DNA of 64,000 nucleotides from Acidobacteriota bacterium (GCA_002747255.1 PDUC01000026.1:101763-165762); one strand, 5' to 3'; shown: positions 1 to 8,248, counted from the first letter of the stretch. The notes: generated by a model from the sequence alone, not told the origin. A program made the numbers and translations.

Positions 1-1
1 G

Positions 2-370
2 GTTTTGAGTCCCGCATCAGGCCGGCCGCACATCTTAATTGCCTTTAACCAGCCCAGCTTGATGAAGTTCGCTCCTACGGTGCGAAACAATGGCATCATT
101 CTCTACGATTCCTCCATCGTTAAGGAAGAACCGGAAGTCGATGAAAGTATTCGCATGATTGGCGTTCCCTTCTCGGAAATTGCTGTTAAAGTGGGTATGC
201 TGATGGTTAAAAACACAGTCGCGCTCGGTGCCCTGCAGGGTGCTTCGGAAATCTTCCCCAGTGAAACTTTCCTGACCACTATCAAAGACGCACTCAAACA
301 CAAGCAGAAGTATCTGCCCATGAATGAAGAGGCCTTCAACCTGGGTCGAGACTATGTGAAAAATATGTAA
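2..370 (+). CDS. 2-oxoacid:ferredoxin oxidoreductase, gamma subunit (5'-truncated by window edge)
   Basis: The reading frame is already open at the left edge, so only the C-terminal part is present. It reads as the catalytic gamma domain of pyruvate/2-oxoglutarate/ketoisovalerate:ferredoxin oxidoreductases, which oxidatively decarboxylate a 2-oxoacid to an acyl-CoA and pass electrons to ferredoxin in the cytoplasm. Family-typical stretches are IAFNQPSLMKFAP, the NNGIILYDSS strand, the GVPFSEIAVKVG segment and MVKNTVALGAL. The alpha and beta subunits would lie to the left, outside the window. A strong terminator follows, so this is the last gene of its operon. Which 2-oxoacid is used cannot be told from this piece; a 2-oxoglutarate (KorC-like) enzyme is my best guess. 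Confidence 0.85.
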   Translation, partial: VLSPASGRPHILIAFNQPSLMKFAPTVRNNGIILYDSSIVKEEPEVDESIRMIGVPFSEIAVKVGMLMVKNTVALGALQGASEIFPSETFLTTIKDALKHKQKYLPMNEEAFNLGRDYVKNM

Positions 371-392
371 TTCTTACTAAAACCTCAAAAAG

Positions 393-419
393 GCCGGGTT
401 ACTGCAACCCGGCTTTTTT
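393..419 (+). terminator. Rho-independent terminator
   Basis: A perfect 8-bp GC-rich stem (GCCGGGTT paired with AACCCGGC, 5-nt loop) is followed by six T. It sits 22 bases after the stop codon of the oxidoreductase gene. Confidence 0.92.
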
Positions 420-532
420 GGTTGTTGAGGTAAATGATCGGGCTTACAGGTGAAGGGTTGATCTCACCGGAAATCGTGCAATCGCTCTCGTTTCCTTTGA
501 GCCGACAACTCACTGAGCTTTTCACTTTATCC

Positions 533-560
533 TTGCAAATTTACCATAAGATAGTAATAA
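533..560 (+). promoter_or_regulatory. Candidate promoter, possibly giving a leaderless mRNA
   Basis: TTGCAA and TAATAA are separated by 16 bases. The -10-like element ends only 7 bases before the ATG at 568, and no Shine-Dalgarno sequence stands at a normal distance, so transcription could begin at or next to the start codon. This is read by eye. Confidence 0.4.
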
Positions 561-567
561 TACAAGG

Positions 568-1734
568 ATGATTGAGCGGTATTGTCGGTCTCAAATACAA
601 GAAGATCTGGCCCGGAATTCTGCTGTTGCCCTGGTCGGACCACGTCAAGTCGGGAAAACGACACTGGCTCTAGAGCTCGCTGCGGGAATGGATTCTGCCT
701 ATATTGATCTGGAACTCCCCAGTGACAGTCAAAAGCTGGACGACCCTGAATTTTATTTCAGCCAACACAAGGGCCAACTCATGGTTATCGATGAAGTGCA
801 GCGAAAGCCCGAGTTGTTTCGCATTTTAAGGAGCCAGATTGACCGTAACAGAAGGACAGGATACCGAAATGCTCAATTTCTCTTACTTGGTTCAGCGTCA
901 AATGAACTGCTCAACCAAACTTCGGAGTCCCTGGCCGGTCGGATCTCCTACCGGGAACTCCATCCTTTCAATCTGCTTGAAGTTGGGTCGGACAAATGGA
1001 TTGACCTTTGGATAAAAGGTGGTTTTCCCGACTCCTTTCTCGGGCAACACAGTGTGAAATGGCGTCGTGATTTCATTCGAACCTATTTGGAACGCGATAT
1101 TCCCATGTTGGGTTCGCGCGTTCCCGCTGAAACACTGCGGCGATTTTGGAGTATGCTCTGTCACAGTCAGGGACAGCTCTTCAACGCATCCAGGCTGGGC
1201 AGTAGCCTGGGCGTTTCCGGTCAAAGTATATCGCGCTATCTCGATTTAATGGTTGACTTAATGCTGGTTCATCGTTTACAGCCCTGGCATAGCAACACCA
1301 AAAAGCGTTTGGTTAAAAGTCCTAAAATCTACATTCGCGACAGTGGGCTTCTACATGCCATTCTGAACATTTCGAGCATGGACGACTTGCTAGGTCATCC
1401 CATACTGGGTGCAAGTTTTGAGGGTTTTGTTATTGACAATATACGCTCTGTGCTGCCTGGTCACGTTGAAACCTGTTTTTATCGCACGGCTGCGGGTGCA
1501 GAGATCGACTTGGTTTTAAGAGTCAATGGCGAACTCTGGGCTATCGAGATCAAGCATTCCACGATACCTAAGCTCACAAAGGGCTTTCATCTGGCCTGCC
1601 AGGATATTCTGCCCGCCAGGAAATACATTGTTTACAGTGGCAAAGAGACTTATAAAACAAAAGAAGGTGTGATCGTCGTTTCACTGACACAGATGTTGAA
1701 CAAGTTGACTGAATTCAGCGATGGAGCCAGCTGA
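568..1734 (+). CDS. AAA family ATPase with DUF4143 C-terminal domain
   Basis: A 388-residue protein of the AAA_14/DUF4143 type. The N-terminal ATPase domain shows Walker A GPRQVGKT at residues 24-31, Walker B LMVIDE at 71-76 and a sensor-like strand LLLGSAS near 105-111. The C-terminal half has the DUF4143 pattern, including an AGAEIDLVL segment and WAIEIKHS, which resemble a nuclease-like PD-(D/E)XK fold. Proteins of this family are common in bacteria and archaea and are often scattered singly; their function is not established. It is a single gene, convergent with the SPFH/ribbon-helix-helix operon. The ATG at 568 lacks a normal ribosome-binding site, see the promoter entry. Confidence 0.85.
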   Translation: MIERYCRSQIQEDLARNSAVALVGPRQVGKTTLALELAAGMDSAYIDLELPSDSQKLDDPEFYFSQHKGQLMVIDEVQRKPELFRILRSQIDRNRRTGYRNAQFLLLGSASNELLNQTSESLAGRISYRELHPFNLLEVGSDKWIDLWIKGGFPDSFLGQHSVKWRRDFIRTYLERDIPMLGSRVPAETLRRFWSMLCHSQGQLFNASRLGSSLGVSGQSISRYLDLMVDLMLVHRLQPWHSNTKKRLVKSPKIYIRDSGLLHAILNISSMDDLLGHPILGASFEGFVIDNIRSVLPGHVETCFYRTAAGAEIDLVLRVNGELWAIEIKHSTIPKLTKGFHLACQDILPARKYIVYSGKETYKTKEGVIVVSLTQMLNKLTEFSDGAS

Positions 1735-1839
1735 CTTAGAACGCGTTAGACCAGGGTAAAACAGGCGCGTGAATGCGTGCAATGTGTCAATCTGGGCCAA
1801 ACTTGTCATACAGAAAACAGAATTGGAGCGGAAGTCTTT

Positions 1840-2043
1840 TTATTTCCGATCCACTTCTCTTTGTTTGGCCTGTTTCTTTTCCTGAGTTGCTTCTTTCTTC
1901 AGTCTTCCCTCGCGCTTCAATGCCCGTCTGAGGACGTATTCCACCTGAGCGTTCATTGAACGCAAATCGTCCGAGGCCCAGCGACGCAAAGCGTCCAGGA
2001 CCTCGGGATCGATGCGCATGAGAAAAGCTTCTCGTTTAGCCAT
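1840..2043 (-). CDS. Ribbon-helix-helix (Arc-like) small DNA-binding protein
   Basis: A 67-residue protein. Residues 3-45 have the ribbon-helix-helix layout: a beta strand REAFLMRIDPEVLDAL, a first helix, the turn around SDDLRSMNAQ, and a second helix VEYVLRRALK. A lysine/arginine/glutamate-rich tail follows. Arc-type proteins bind DNA as dimers through the strand. It starts two bases after the stop of the SPFH gene, so the two are co-transcribed. Such SPFH plus Arc-like pairs occur in other bacteria. It may autoregulate through the repeats at 3031-3051 upstream of the operon. An antitoxin role is possible, but the partner is an SPFH protein and not a toxin. Confidence 0.75.
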   Translation of the reverse strand: MAKREAFLMRIDPEVLDALRRWASDDLRSMNAQVEYVLRRALKREGRLKKEATQEKKQAKQREVDRK

Positions 2044-2045
2044 GC

Positions 2046-3005
2046 TCAGTTGTAAAGCGAACCCGTGTTGACGACCGGCTGGGTGTGGCGATCACTGCAG
2101 AGAACCACCAGCAAATTGGAAACCATGGTAGCCCGTCGCTCGTCATCGAGGTCGATAATATGCTTGGCAGCCAGTTCTTCCAGCGCCATCTCCACCATGC
2201 CCACCGCGCCTTCGACAATTTTTGTTCGCGCCGCAACCACGGCCTGAGCCTGCTGTCGCTGCAGCATGGCTGCGGCAATTTCGGGTGCATAGGCCAGGTG
2301 GCTGATGCGCGCCTCTATGACCTTGACACCCGCTTTTTCCAGCCTTTCCTGGATGTCGGACTCAAGCTGGCCGCAGACATCTTCGGGGTTTCCCCGCAGG
2401 GATACGTCATTATCATGACTGTCGTAAGGATGACGGCTCGCCAGGTTGCGCAAGGCCGCTTCTGATTGAACGGCAACGAAGTCTTCAAAATCATCCACCT
2501 CAAAAAGCGCTTCAGCCGTGTCGACCACTTTCCACACGACCACCGCTGAAATTTCGATGGGGTTGCCGTCCCTGTCGTTGACTTTTGACGGCTTGCCGGA
2601 TGTGCGGGTGGCTTTTTGAAGGACTTTTCCAGCCGCATCCTTCATTTCGGGCTTGTGTATGGAGCCCGTTTCAAAGTTGCGTACCCGGAGGGAAACCTTC
2701 TTTTTTGAGAAAAAGGGATTGACCCAGTAGAAGCCCGATTTCAGTACCGACCCCCTGTAGACACCAAAGAGCAGCAAGACCCGGGCCTGGTTGGGTGCTA
2801 CGGCCATAAAGCCGGCACACGAAATAATGGCCATAAGGAAAAGGGCAATGCCGGAGACAAGCTTGAGAACGGCCAGTGAACCGGCAACTGTTTTTATGTC
2901 ATTCAATTCTGTAAAAAATAAAAGGGGACCCGCTACAAAAAGCGCGAGTGTGACAATAAGCGGGAACCAGCCCGAGATGGGATTATACGTTTTTTCAAGT
3001 ACCAT
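2046..3005 (-). CDS. SPFH/Band 7 domain membrane protein
   Basis: I place the start at the ATG 3005-3003 because AGGAGGT stands directly upstream at the right distance; a longer frame to 3029 exists but has no such site. The 319-residue protein has two hydrophobic segments near the N-terminus (about residues 11-32 and 50-70), then an SPFH/Band 7 domain (about 75-280) ending in the alanine-rich helix with [19 protein letters not shown]. This matches stomatin/flotillin-like proteins, which oligomerise at the inner membrane and organise membrane microdomains or protease partners. It is the first gene of a two-gene operon with a ribbon-helix-helix protein. No NfeD partner is present. Confidence 0.88.
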   Translation of the reverse strand: MVLEKTYNPISGWFPLIVTLALFVAGPLLFFTELNDIKTVAGSLAVLKLVSGIALFLMAIISCAGFMAVAPNQARVLLLFGVYRGSVLKSGFYWVNPFFSKKKVSLRVRNFETGSIHKPEMKDAAGKVLQKATRTSGKPSKVNDRDGNPIEISAVVVWKVVDTAEALFEVDDFEDFVAVQSEAALRNLASRHPYDSHDNDVSLRGNPEDVCGQLESDIQERLEKAGVKVIEARISHLAYAPEIAAAMLQRQQAQAVVAARTKIVEGAVGMVEMALEELAAKHIIDLDDERRATMVSNLLVVLCSDRHTQPVVNTGSLYN

Positions 3006-3030
3006 TGTGAACCTCCTGTCTGATTTCACT

Positions 3031-3051
3031 ATGATATTACGATGATATCAT
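3031..3051. promoter_or_regulatory. Candidate operator: tandem ATGATAT repeats before the SPFH operon
   Basis: ATGATAT occurs at 3031-3037 and 3042-3048, 11 bases apart, about one helical turn. The second copy is part of the perfect palindrome ATGATATCAT (3042-3051). Position 26 bases upstream of the SPFH start and the presence of an Arc-like regulator in the same operon suggest an autoregulatory site. This is inference. Confidence 0.35.
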
Positions 3052-3196
3052 TCAAGGGTTTCATTTGTAAGGAATATTTTTATTTTTTTTTATCAAACGA
3101 TCAGTTCATTGCCTGATGGATAGACTGGTTGCTTGTTGTGCTTTTCTTCTTGAAAGCAGGAGATAGCCTGTATCTTTAAAGGCACCTTGTTTGTAT

Positions 3197-3225
3197 TTGA
3201 CAGGTTATCGAAACTCCGATACGAT
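3197..3225 (+). promoter_or_regulatory. Candidate sigma-70 promoter
   Basis: TTGACA (3197-3202), a 17-base spacer and TACGAT (3220-3225). Directly after it come four near-identical 5-base units, TAAGC TAAGC TAAGG TAAGA (3231-3250). It would transcribe the small genes at 3320-3791. Confidence 0.5.
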
Positions 3226-3319
3226 TGGCTTAAGCTAAGCTAAGGTAAGATGTAAATTACACCATTCAATAGATGGTCACGGTATGGCTTCATGTTGCAG
3301 CGTTCAGAACGAGGACAGG

Positions 3320-3496
3320 ATGTTAGTTTATTTTTTATTACTGCCAATTCTAATCGAAGGTGAGTTAGTTCCAGAAAACGGCAACATAATTGGCCATCAA
3401 AAGTTCCCGTACCTCATTGAAAAACTCAAGTTCATACAGGATAACAAAGTACTGATGGTTCAAGGTGGCTTAGGGCTTATTTATGCTTACCGGTAA
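3320..3496 (+). CDS. Hypothetical small protein with hydrophobic N-terminus
   Basis: Not recognised. The ATG at 3320 has a GAGG-type ribosome-binding site just upstream. The 58-residue product begins with a hydrophobic stretch MLVYFLLLPILIEG, which could be a signal peptide, followed by about 40 polar residues. It ends 14 bases into the next frame (3483-3791). The pair could be one gene split by a frameshift, or two overlapping genes. The good promoter upstream supports transcription of the region. Confidence 0.35.
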   Translation: MLVYFLLLPILIEGELVPENGNIIGHQKFPYLIEKLKFIQDNKVLMVQGGLGLIYAYR

Positions 3497-3791
3497 CAAA
3501 AGCATCACGGTACGTTTGGAAAAACTTGTAACGGACCAAGAAAAGAAGTTGAGTCAGGCACAATTCAGCATTGAACGGTTTAAACCAGGCTGCGTTTCAA
3601 GTGAGTGGCATACGGCAGGCGAACGGCCATTGGCGTTTCAGCTTCGGTTGAGTTATAAAAACAGAACTTATGACTCAATATGCTACCACTTCTTGAGTAA
3701 TAAAGACGGGATGTATACCTCGAGAACCCGTGAAATGCCATTTGTTTTTATCCAAGAAAGGGCTTTTCGCCTGCCTGCGTTGAGCGTTTAA
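3483..3791 (+). CDS. Hypothetical protein, possibly the 3' part of a frameshifted gene
   Basis: Not recognised. A 102-residue frame overlapping the end of the preceding one by 14 bases. It has a lysine/glutamine-rich helix-prone start (VRLEKLVTDQEKKLSQAQ) and then a mixed region with two cysteines. No ribosome-binding site is visible for its ATG. If one base were added or removed near 3480, the two frames would join into a single exported protein of about 155 residues. It lies convergent to the M56 peptidase gene with only 28 bases between. Confidence 0.35.
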   Translation: MLTGNKSITVRLEKLVTDQEKKLSQAQFSIERFKPGCVSSEWHTAGERPLAFQLRLSYKNRTYDSICYHFLSNKDGMYTSRTREMPFVFIQERAFRLPALSV

Positions 3792-3819
3792 ATGAGAAGA
3801 CGGCTTCATGCCGGTTTTG

Positions 3820-5103
3820 CTATTTCGACTTGTCGACGTTGAAGTCTATTTTGATGTAAGAGGAAACATCCGCCTCCTTTCCGTTCACTTTGCCTGGCTG
3901 AAACTGCCATTCTTTTAAGGCATCTTGAGCCGCTTGAACAAATTCATAAGCGCCTTTGCTGGTGTCAGTCAATACATCGATGTCTTTAATCGTTCCATCT
4001 TTTCCAAAGATGACATTTAAGACAACATACCCGCCAACGCCATCTTTTTGAGCCTTTTCAGGTATTTTAGGTTGCGTTCTTTTTGTAAATTCAGGCGGAG
4101 TTACGCCTTCATCGCCAACTGCGGGAACGCCTTTTTTGGATAATTTGACTTGTTCGGGTGTTTTTACTTCTTGTTTTTCGGTGTTTTCCGCCCTTGCAAA
4201 TACCAGGGCACCCAAAATAACACTCAAACCTATGAGCACGATGTGTTTGAATTGAAACATGTTTTGACCTCCTTCAAGTTCTTTGATTCTTTGAATGTTG
4301 GTTTTCTTGTTGTGAAAAAAGTAGTTTGCTAAATGGCTGGAAAAAGATAATCGCCCTTTTTTCTGTAACAGCACGGAGGCTAAGTCCTTGAAATAACGAC
4401 GATCCTTTTGTTGACATTTTAAATCGCACCGCATTTCAGAATAGAGATTGGCTCTGGCCGACATGTAACTGATCAGGGGGTTCCACCAAAACAGACATTC
4501 CACACTGAACAGAATGATTTTCAGGAAGTTGTCGCCATGAGCGATGTGAATGCATTCGTGAAAGAGCAGGGTGTCACGGTGTGGCTTGCTCAGATGATTG
4601 GCACCCAGCCAAATTTCGGGATGAGAGAGACCCACAACACAGGCTTCATGGGAATGGGGGATAACGCGAACGGGTAGTTTATGTTGTCTCTTCGTAAACA
4701 GGGATGGATTGAGTGTGATTTCTTTTAACTCAAGGATGTGTGAACCCTTTTTCAATGCGTTCAGTTGCTTTTTTATCCTGCTCCAACTCCACAACCATTT
4801 TAGAGCGGCGATGGATAACACCAATCCAAGCCAAAGGTTGAAGGCGGTATCAGTCTCGCGATGGGGCTCAATGGCAGATGCCTCCCAGGTGTCAACCACT
4901 TCGTAAACTTGAAGGTAAAGGTAGCCGGTTGATTCCCGGTCGACTGAAACAGGGAGCTCAAGAAGGTGAACAGGCAGTAACCACAGAGCCATTCCAATCA
5001 GAATGAGTGCAAGGCGAAAGCCAGGCGAACTGCCATTTAGTTTGTGGGTGAGGAACAAAATAATGAGGGAAAGAAGAAGGTTGACAATGATGTAGGAAAT
5101 CAC
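3820..5103 (-). CDS. BlaR1/MecR1-type M56 metallopeptidase with C-terminal TonB-like domain
   Basis: A 427-residue membrane protein. Hydrophobic segments lie near residues 1-20, 30-50, 88-107 and 193-215. The M56 zinc site is clear: HECIH at 182-186 and the downstream EMRCD at 223-227. A further membrane segment is at about 286-304, then a linker and a TonB C-terminal domain at about 336-422 (GGYVVLNVIFGKDGTIKDI, EWQFQPGKVNGKE). In BlaR1 systems the peptidase cleaves the BlaI repressor after sensing a signal through an extracytoplasmic penicillin-binding domain; here that domain is replaced by a TonB-type one. The GTG start overlaps the blaI stop (GTGA), so the two are translationally coupled. 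Confidence 0.85.
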   Translation of the reverse strand: MISYIIVNLLLSLIILFLTHKLNGSSPGFRLALILIGMALWLLPVHLLELPVSVDRESTGYLYLQVYEVVDTWEASAIEPHRETDTAFNLWLGLVLSIAALKWLWSWSRIKKQLNALKKGSHILELKEITLNPSLFTKRQHKLPVRVIPHSHEACVVGLSHPEIWLGANHLSKPHRDTLLFHECIHIAHGDNFLKIILFSVECLFWWNPLISYMSARANLYSEMRCDLKCQQKDRRYFKDLASVLLQKKGRLSFSSHLANYFFHNKKTNIQRIKELEGGQNMFQFKHIVLIGLSVILGALVFARAENTEKQEVKTPEQVKLSKKGVPAVGDEGVTPPEFTKRTQPKIPEKAQKDGVGGYVVLNVIFGKDGTIKDIDVLTDTSKGAYEFVQAAQDALKEWQFQPGKVNGKEADVSSYIKIDFNVDKSK

Positions 5104-5477
5104 GGTTGACCTCCCTTTTTGTGGTTCTTCAGCAGAGATTCCAGGTAAAGGATTTCATCGTCGCTGAGTGCTTCATCCTGAAAAAGGTGGGACATGAGCG
5201 CTTTTCGATTGCCGCCAAACAGGCGTTTCAACATGCTCTGCACCATGGGTCTGGTAATTTCCGCTTCCGCGACAGTGGCTCTGAAGAGGATTGTGCGTCC
5301 GTATTGGCGAATCCTCTCAACAGCACCCTTTTTTTCCAGGCGATCGATAATGGTCTTGACTGTGTTGTAGGCTACGAGCCGCCTTTTTTGAATAATCTCG
5401 TGGATTTCAGGCGCTGTCAGATCTCCTTGCTCCCAAAAAACCTGTAAAACCTCAATCTCAAAATCCGAACACCTCAT
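5100..5477 (-). CDS. BlaI/MecI-type transcriptional repressor
   Basis: A 125-residue winged-helix protein of the BlaI/MecI/CopY family. The family pattern is visible: an N-terminal FEIEVLQVFWEQGDLTAPEI helix region, the recognition segment LVAYNTVKTIIDRLEKKG, and the wing with RTILFRATV. The C-terminal helices mediate dimerisation in the family. It is the first gene of an operon with the M56 peptidase, which in known systems inactivates it by cleavage. It very probably represses itself through the palindrome at 5499-5514 and the half-site at 5479-5485, which overlaps its own start region. Confidence 0.9.
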   Translation of the reverse strand: MRCSDFEIEVLQVFWEQGDLTAPEIHEIIQKRRLVAYNTVKTIIDRLEKKGAVERIRQYGRTILFRATVAEAEITRPMVQSMLKRLFGGNRKALMSHLFQDEALSDDEILYLESLLKNHKKGGQP

Positions 5478-5478
5478 A

Positions 5479-5514
5479 AACTACACACCCCAGCATATAA
5501 CTACATTTGTAGTT
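5479..5514. promoter_or_regulatory. BlaI-type operator: full palindrome plus half-site
   Basis: AACTACA TT TGTAGTT (5499-5514) is a perfect 7-2-7 palindrome of the BlaI/MecI class (core TACA...TGTA). A second AACTACA (5479-5485) lies exactly 20 bases away, about two helical turns, next to the blaI start codon. Confidence 0.75.
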
Positions 5515-5539
5515 TATGGCGTTTTTGCGTTTTTGTCAA
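5511..5539 (-). promoter_or_regulatory. Promoter of the blaI-M56 operon
   Basis: On the minus strand TTGACA (5539-5534) and TAAACT (5516-5511) are separated by 17 bases. The -10 element overlaps the operator palindrome, so a bound repressor would block polymerase. Confidence 0.75.
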
Positions 5540-5960
5540 GGTTTAAGGGTGAAGAAAAGCAGTTCTTATTCGCTGTTGATGGAATCCAGGGATAAATTAG
5601 GCAGATCAACCGAGCTTCTACTCATGGAGTCTTCAATTGAGCGTTAAGCAGAATGACTCAAATTAGAAGAGCTTTTGATATTAAATGATTCATCGCTGAC
5701 CGGAGTTGGGTGTGTAATTGTTGCTTGGCCCCAGCGATGGTTATGCTGTGAAATGAAAAATACCGTTCTGGAAGAGCGAGTTATGCTTTGATTTATTTGA
5801 CAGGACCCATTTATGTAAGGCTCAATCCGCATGAGCTTCCCGGAACAGATAAACCTCAGATGGAGTGGTTTTGTTCATGAAAGGGAGTACCAGGCTGTGG
5901 CAGTTCTGGCAGGCGGGCCACAAGCCCGCCTGTGCTTTTATCTGTTATTTAAATTTGCCG
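5540..5960. other. Intergenic gap with one GC-rich hairpin
   Basis: No convincing gene. The only clear element is a 9-bp inverted repeat at 5910-5918/5924-5932 (CAGGCGGGC, loop CACAA). It lies 28 bases beyond the stop of the aminotransferase gene but has no T-run in that direction, so it may be an RNA-end or weak terminator structure. Confidence 0.4.
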
Positions 5961-7265
5961 TTATCTTTTGGCCTCGAACTCTTTGAACAGGGCGGCGAAC
6001 AATTTCGGAACCAGTTCCATTTTATGGGGAGCTTCCACATAGGCGATTCTCATTTGAGTGAGACCGGGATTGTTTTCTTCAGTGTTGTAGAAACCTGCCA
6101 TGGGCGATACCAGTAAGGTGTATGTTTCCCCGTCGAGCGAGACGCATCCTTTTGTGGCCATGTACATGACAAATTCACCGGCATCGAAGCCCGGTTTGGC
6201 GATCTTTCTGACATCGACAACCGAGTAAATGGAGGCATCTGGACTTGAAACGATAATCCCGGGAAGCAGTGCTTTCAGATCGGTGCTCAATTTTTTAAGC
6301 ATGCCGAAGTAATAGGCTCTCTGCTTTTGATACCAGTCTTTGAGTTCATTGACAGACACCTTGCCCAGCGCGCTGAAAATATACTGTCCAATGGCGTTAG
6401 AGCATAAGCTGGCGGTGTTTTCATTGACACATTTAATGTTGAGTTCTCTGTTGTCGGTAACAAGAGCGCCAATTCGCAGACCGCAGGCATTCCAAACCTT
6501 GGAAGAAGTTTCAATGCTGACTCTTCTGCCGGTTATGCCGGGAAGCTGGTCTTCGTCAAGAGCCCAGATGCTGGAGGGTTTATCTTCGGTGTAATACAGT
6601 TCCCGATAAGCTTCATCGCTTATCATCCACATATTGTATTTGATGGCCAGTTTGGCAAATTCAGTCATGGTTTGCTGATCGATAAATTGCCCTGTGGGAT
6701 TGTCGTAGGGAATCACCACCATGGCACCGGGTTTTTCTTTTTTTATGGTCTCTTCAATTTCTGACATATTGGGAAAGCTGAACTTGCCGTTGTCATTTAA
6801 TTGTCGCTGCACGGAAACGGTTTTTCTTCCGAGTCTTTTAGCCAGCGAAGTGTAGTTGGTGTAGGCGGCATCGATCAGTAACAGAGGCGCTTTATCTGTT
6901 CCGGCATCTCCGCAAACGGCGACAATCATCAGCTCCATGGCCTGGGAACCGCCATCGGTTATTTGTGAGTAGAGCTTGTTTGTTTTGAATCCGCTCGATT
7001 CGATGACATGCAGAAAGGCGTGATTGCATTCATTGAGCCCTTTCGTGGTGGTGTACTTAACAACGCCATCTTTAAAGGGTGATTGTTCTGCATTCAAATG
7101 AAGCATTCGCTCTTGCATGGCCGGATGCATGGGAAGAGAAACATTTCCGATAGCTGTGTTAACCACTCCAATTTTATCTTCTCTGTTGTTGAACTCAATT
7201 TGAGCCAGTCGGATAGCCGATGGTAAGCGGTCTTTAATGTGATTGGATAATGTTGGTTTGTTCAT
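5961..7265 (-). CDS. Class I/II PLP-dependent aminotransferase
   Basis: About 434 residues from the ATG at 7265, chosen because GAGGGG stands upstream; an in-frame start at 7289 is less likely. The fold type I aminotransferase pattern is clear: AIGNVSLPMHPAM near the N-terminus, the nucleotide-like PYDNPTGQ loop, ISDEAYRELYY with the cofactor-binding Asp and Tyr, and SIETSSKVWNACGLRIG with the Schiff-base lysine at about residue 256, followed by the phosphate-binding Arg. The family transfers amino groups between an amino acid and a 2-oxoacid. The substrate is not identifiable from sequence. It stands alone, with ABC genes upstream in the same direction but separated by 155 bases. Confidence 0.85.
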   Translation of the reverse strand: MNKPTLSNHIKDRLPSAIRLAQIEFNNREDKIGVVNTAIGNVSLPMHPAMQERMLHLNAEQSPFKDGVVKYTTTKGLNECNHAFLHVIESSGFKTNKLYSQITDGGSQAMELMIVAVCGDAGTDKAPLLLIDAAYTNYTSLAKRLGRKTVSVQRQLNDNGKFSFPNMSEIEETIKKEKPGAMVVIPYDNPTGQFIDQQTMTEFAKLAIKYNMWMISDEAYRELYYTEDKPSSIWALDEDQLPGITGRRVSIETSSKVWNACGLRIGALVTDNRELNIKCVNENTASLCSNAIGQYIFSALGKVSVNELKDWYQKQRAYYFGMLKKLSTDLKALLPGIIVSSPDASIYSVVDVRKIAKPGFDAGEFVMYMATKGCVSLDGETYTLLVSPMAGFYNTEENNPGLTQMRIAYVEAPHKMELVPKLFAALFKEFEAKR

Positions 7266-7420
7266 GTGTTTTGCCCCTCGATCAGTCATTTAACTAATGT
7301 GCATCATAGACGGGAAAAAGTGGAAAATCAAAGAAATCCTGTGCCAATAAGCAAAGTTTTTAAGGACCGTTTCAGGGTGACCGGTATGGGCTTTTACGCC
7401 GACCTTTTTCAGCCCTGGTT

Positions 7421-8248
7421 TCAGGATTCCTGCCCGTAGGAAAGCTCCATTCTTCTGATTTTCAGAGCCGCCAGCAGGATCATGACAAGCGAAAACGCGA
7501 CAAGGCCGAATACCGCCAGCCAGGCGGGTATGGGATCCGCGGCCATGGCCAGCGGTCCTTCCGAAACCGGTATGGGAGCCAGTGCTTTCAAGTAATAGAT
7601 GACACTTGCCTTCTTTAAAAGCGAGGGCAGCAGGAAATTAATCCATTCCCAGAGGTAGAGCAACATGGCGGGAATGATGGCGTTTCTGAAGAGCAATCCC
7701 ATGAGCAGGAAAACAGATCCGTATCCCAGACAGGCTAAAAAAATGATGAGGTCGTACTGAAGGATTAGCAGGAAGCCGTTGTTTTGCAGGAAGAAGCTCT
7801 TTAATTCCGCCATGCCGAAGGACATTTGAAACAGCAAGATGGCCAACGTAGTCGAGAGGGTCATCAGAAGAGTGGAGCTGACCGCGCCAGCCAGGAACTT
7901 TCCAAGGACAAGGTATTCTCTTTTTAGGGGTGATAACAGGTAGTAGTGCAGACTGTTGTCCAGAAAGTCGGCTCTGAAGAGGTTCATGAAAATCCAGACG
8001 GCGCTGAAGAAAACGATACTTCGCAGCATGAAAACCTGAAAAAAGGCCGCGAAAGTCGCTGAAGGCTGTCCCATGGGTGGGTGAGAGGTTTTGATAAAAA
8101 GCAGCGAAATCAGGAAGAAGGAACCAAATAACACAACGGGTAAAAGCGCAAGCAACAGTGTTGGAATCCCTCTCTTGCCCCATAAAATTTTCTTTGTTTC
8201 TATTTCAAAGAGCGCTTTCATTTGTTGGAACCGTCGATGGGAGTTCAT
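7421..8248 (-). CDS. ABC-2 type transporter permease
   Basis: A 275-residue membrane protein with about six hydrophobic segments, for example TLLLALLPVVLFGSFFLISL, LMTLSTTLAILLFQM and WLAVFGLVAFSLVMILLAAL, and short loops. This is the ABC-2 permease layout. AGGAGG precedes the ATG, which overlaps the stop of the partner ATPase gene by four bases. It is the last gene of a four-gene operon containing two ATPase-permease pairs. No terminator is obvious behind it. Substrate unknown; ABC-2 systems usually export. Confidence 0.85.
   Translation of the reverse strand: MNSHRRFQQMKALFEIETKKILWGKRGIPTLLLALLPVVLFGSFFLISLLFIKTSHPPMGQPSATFAAFFQVFMLRSIVFFSAVWIFMNLFRADFLDNSLHYYLLSPLKREYLVLGKFLAGAVSSTLLMTLSTTLAILLFQMSFGMAELKSFFLQNNGFLLILQYDLIIFLACLGYGSVFLLMGLLFRNAIIPAMLLYLWEWINFLLPSLLKKASVIYYLKALAPIPVSEGPLAMAADPIPAWLAVFGLVAFSLVMILLAALKIRRMELSYGQES

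Noticed and set aside
1840-2043. Toxin-antitoxin interpretation of the ribbon-helix-helix gene.
   Set aside because: Its only operon partner is an SPFH membrane protein, and no toxin-like gene is adjacent.
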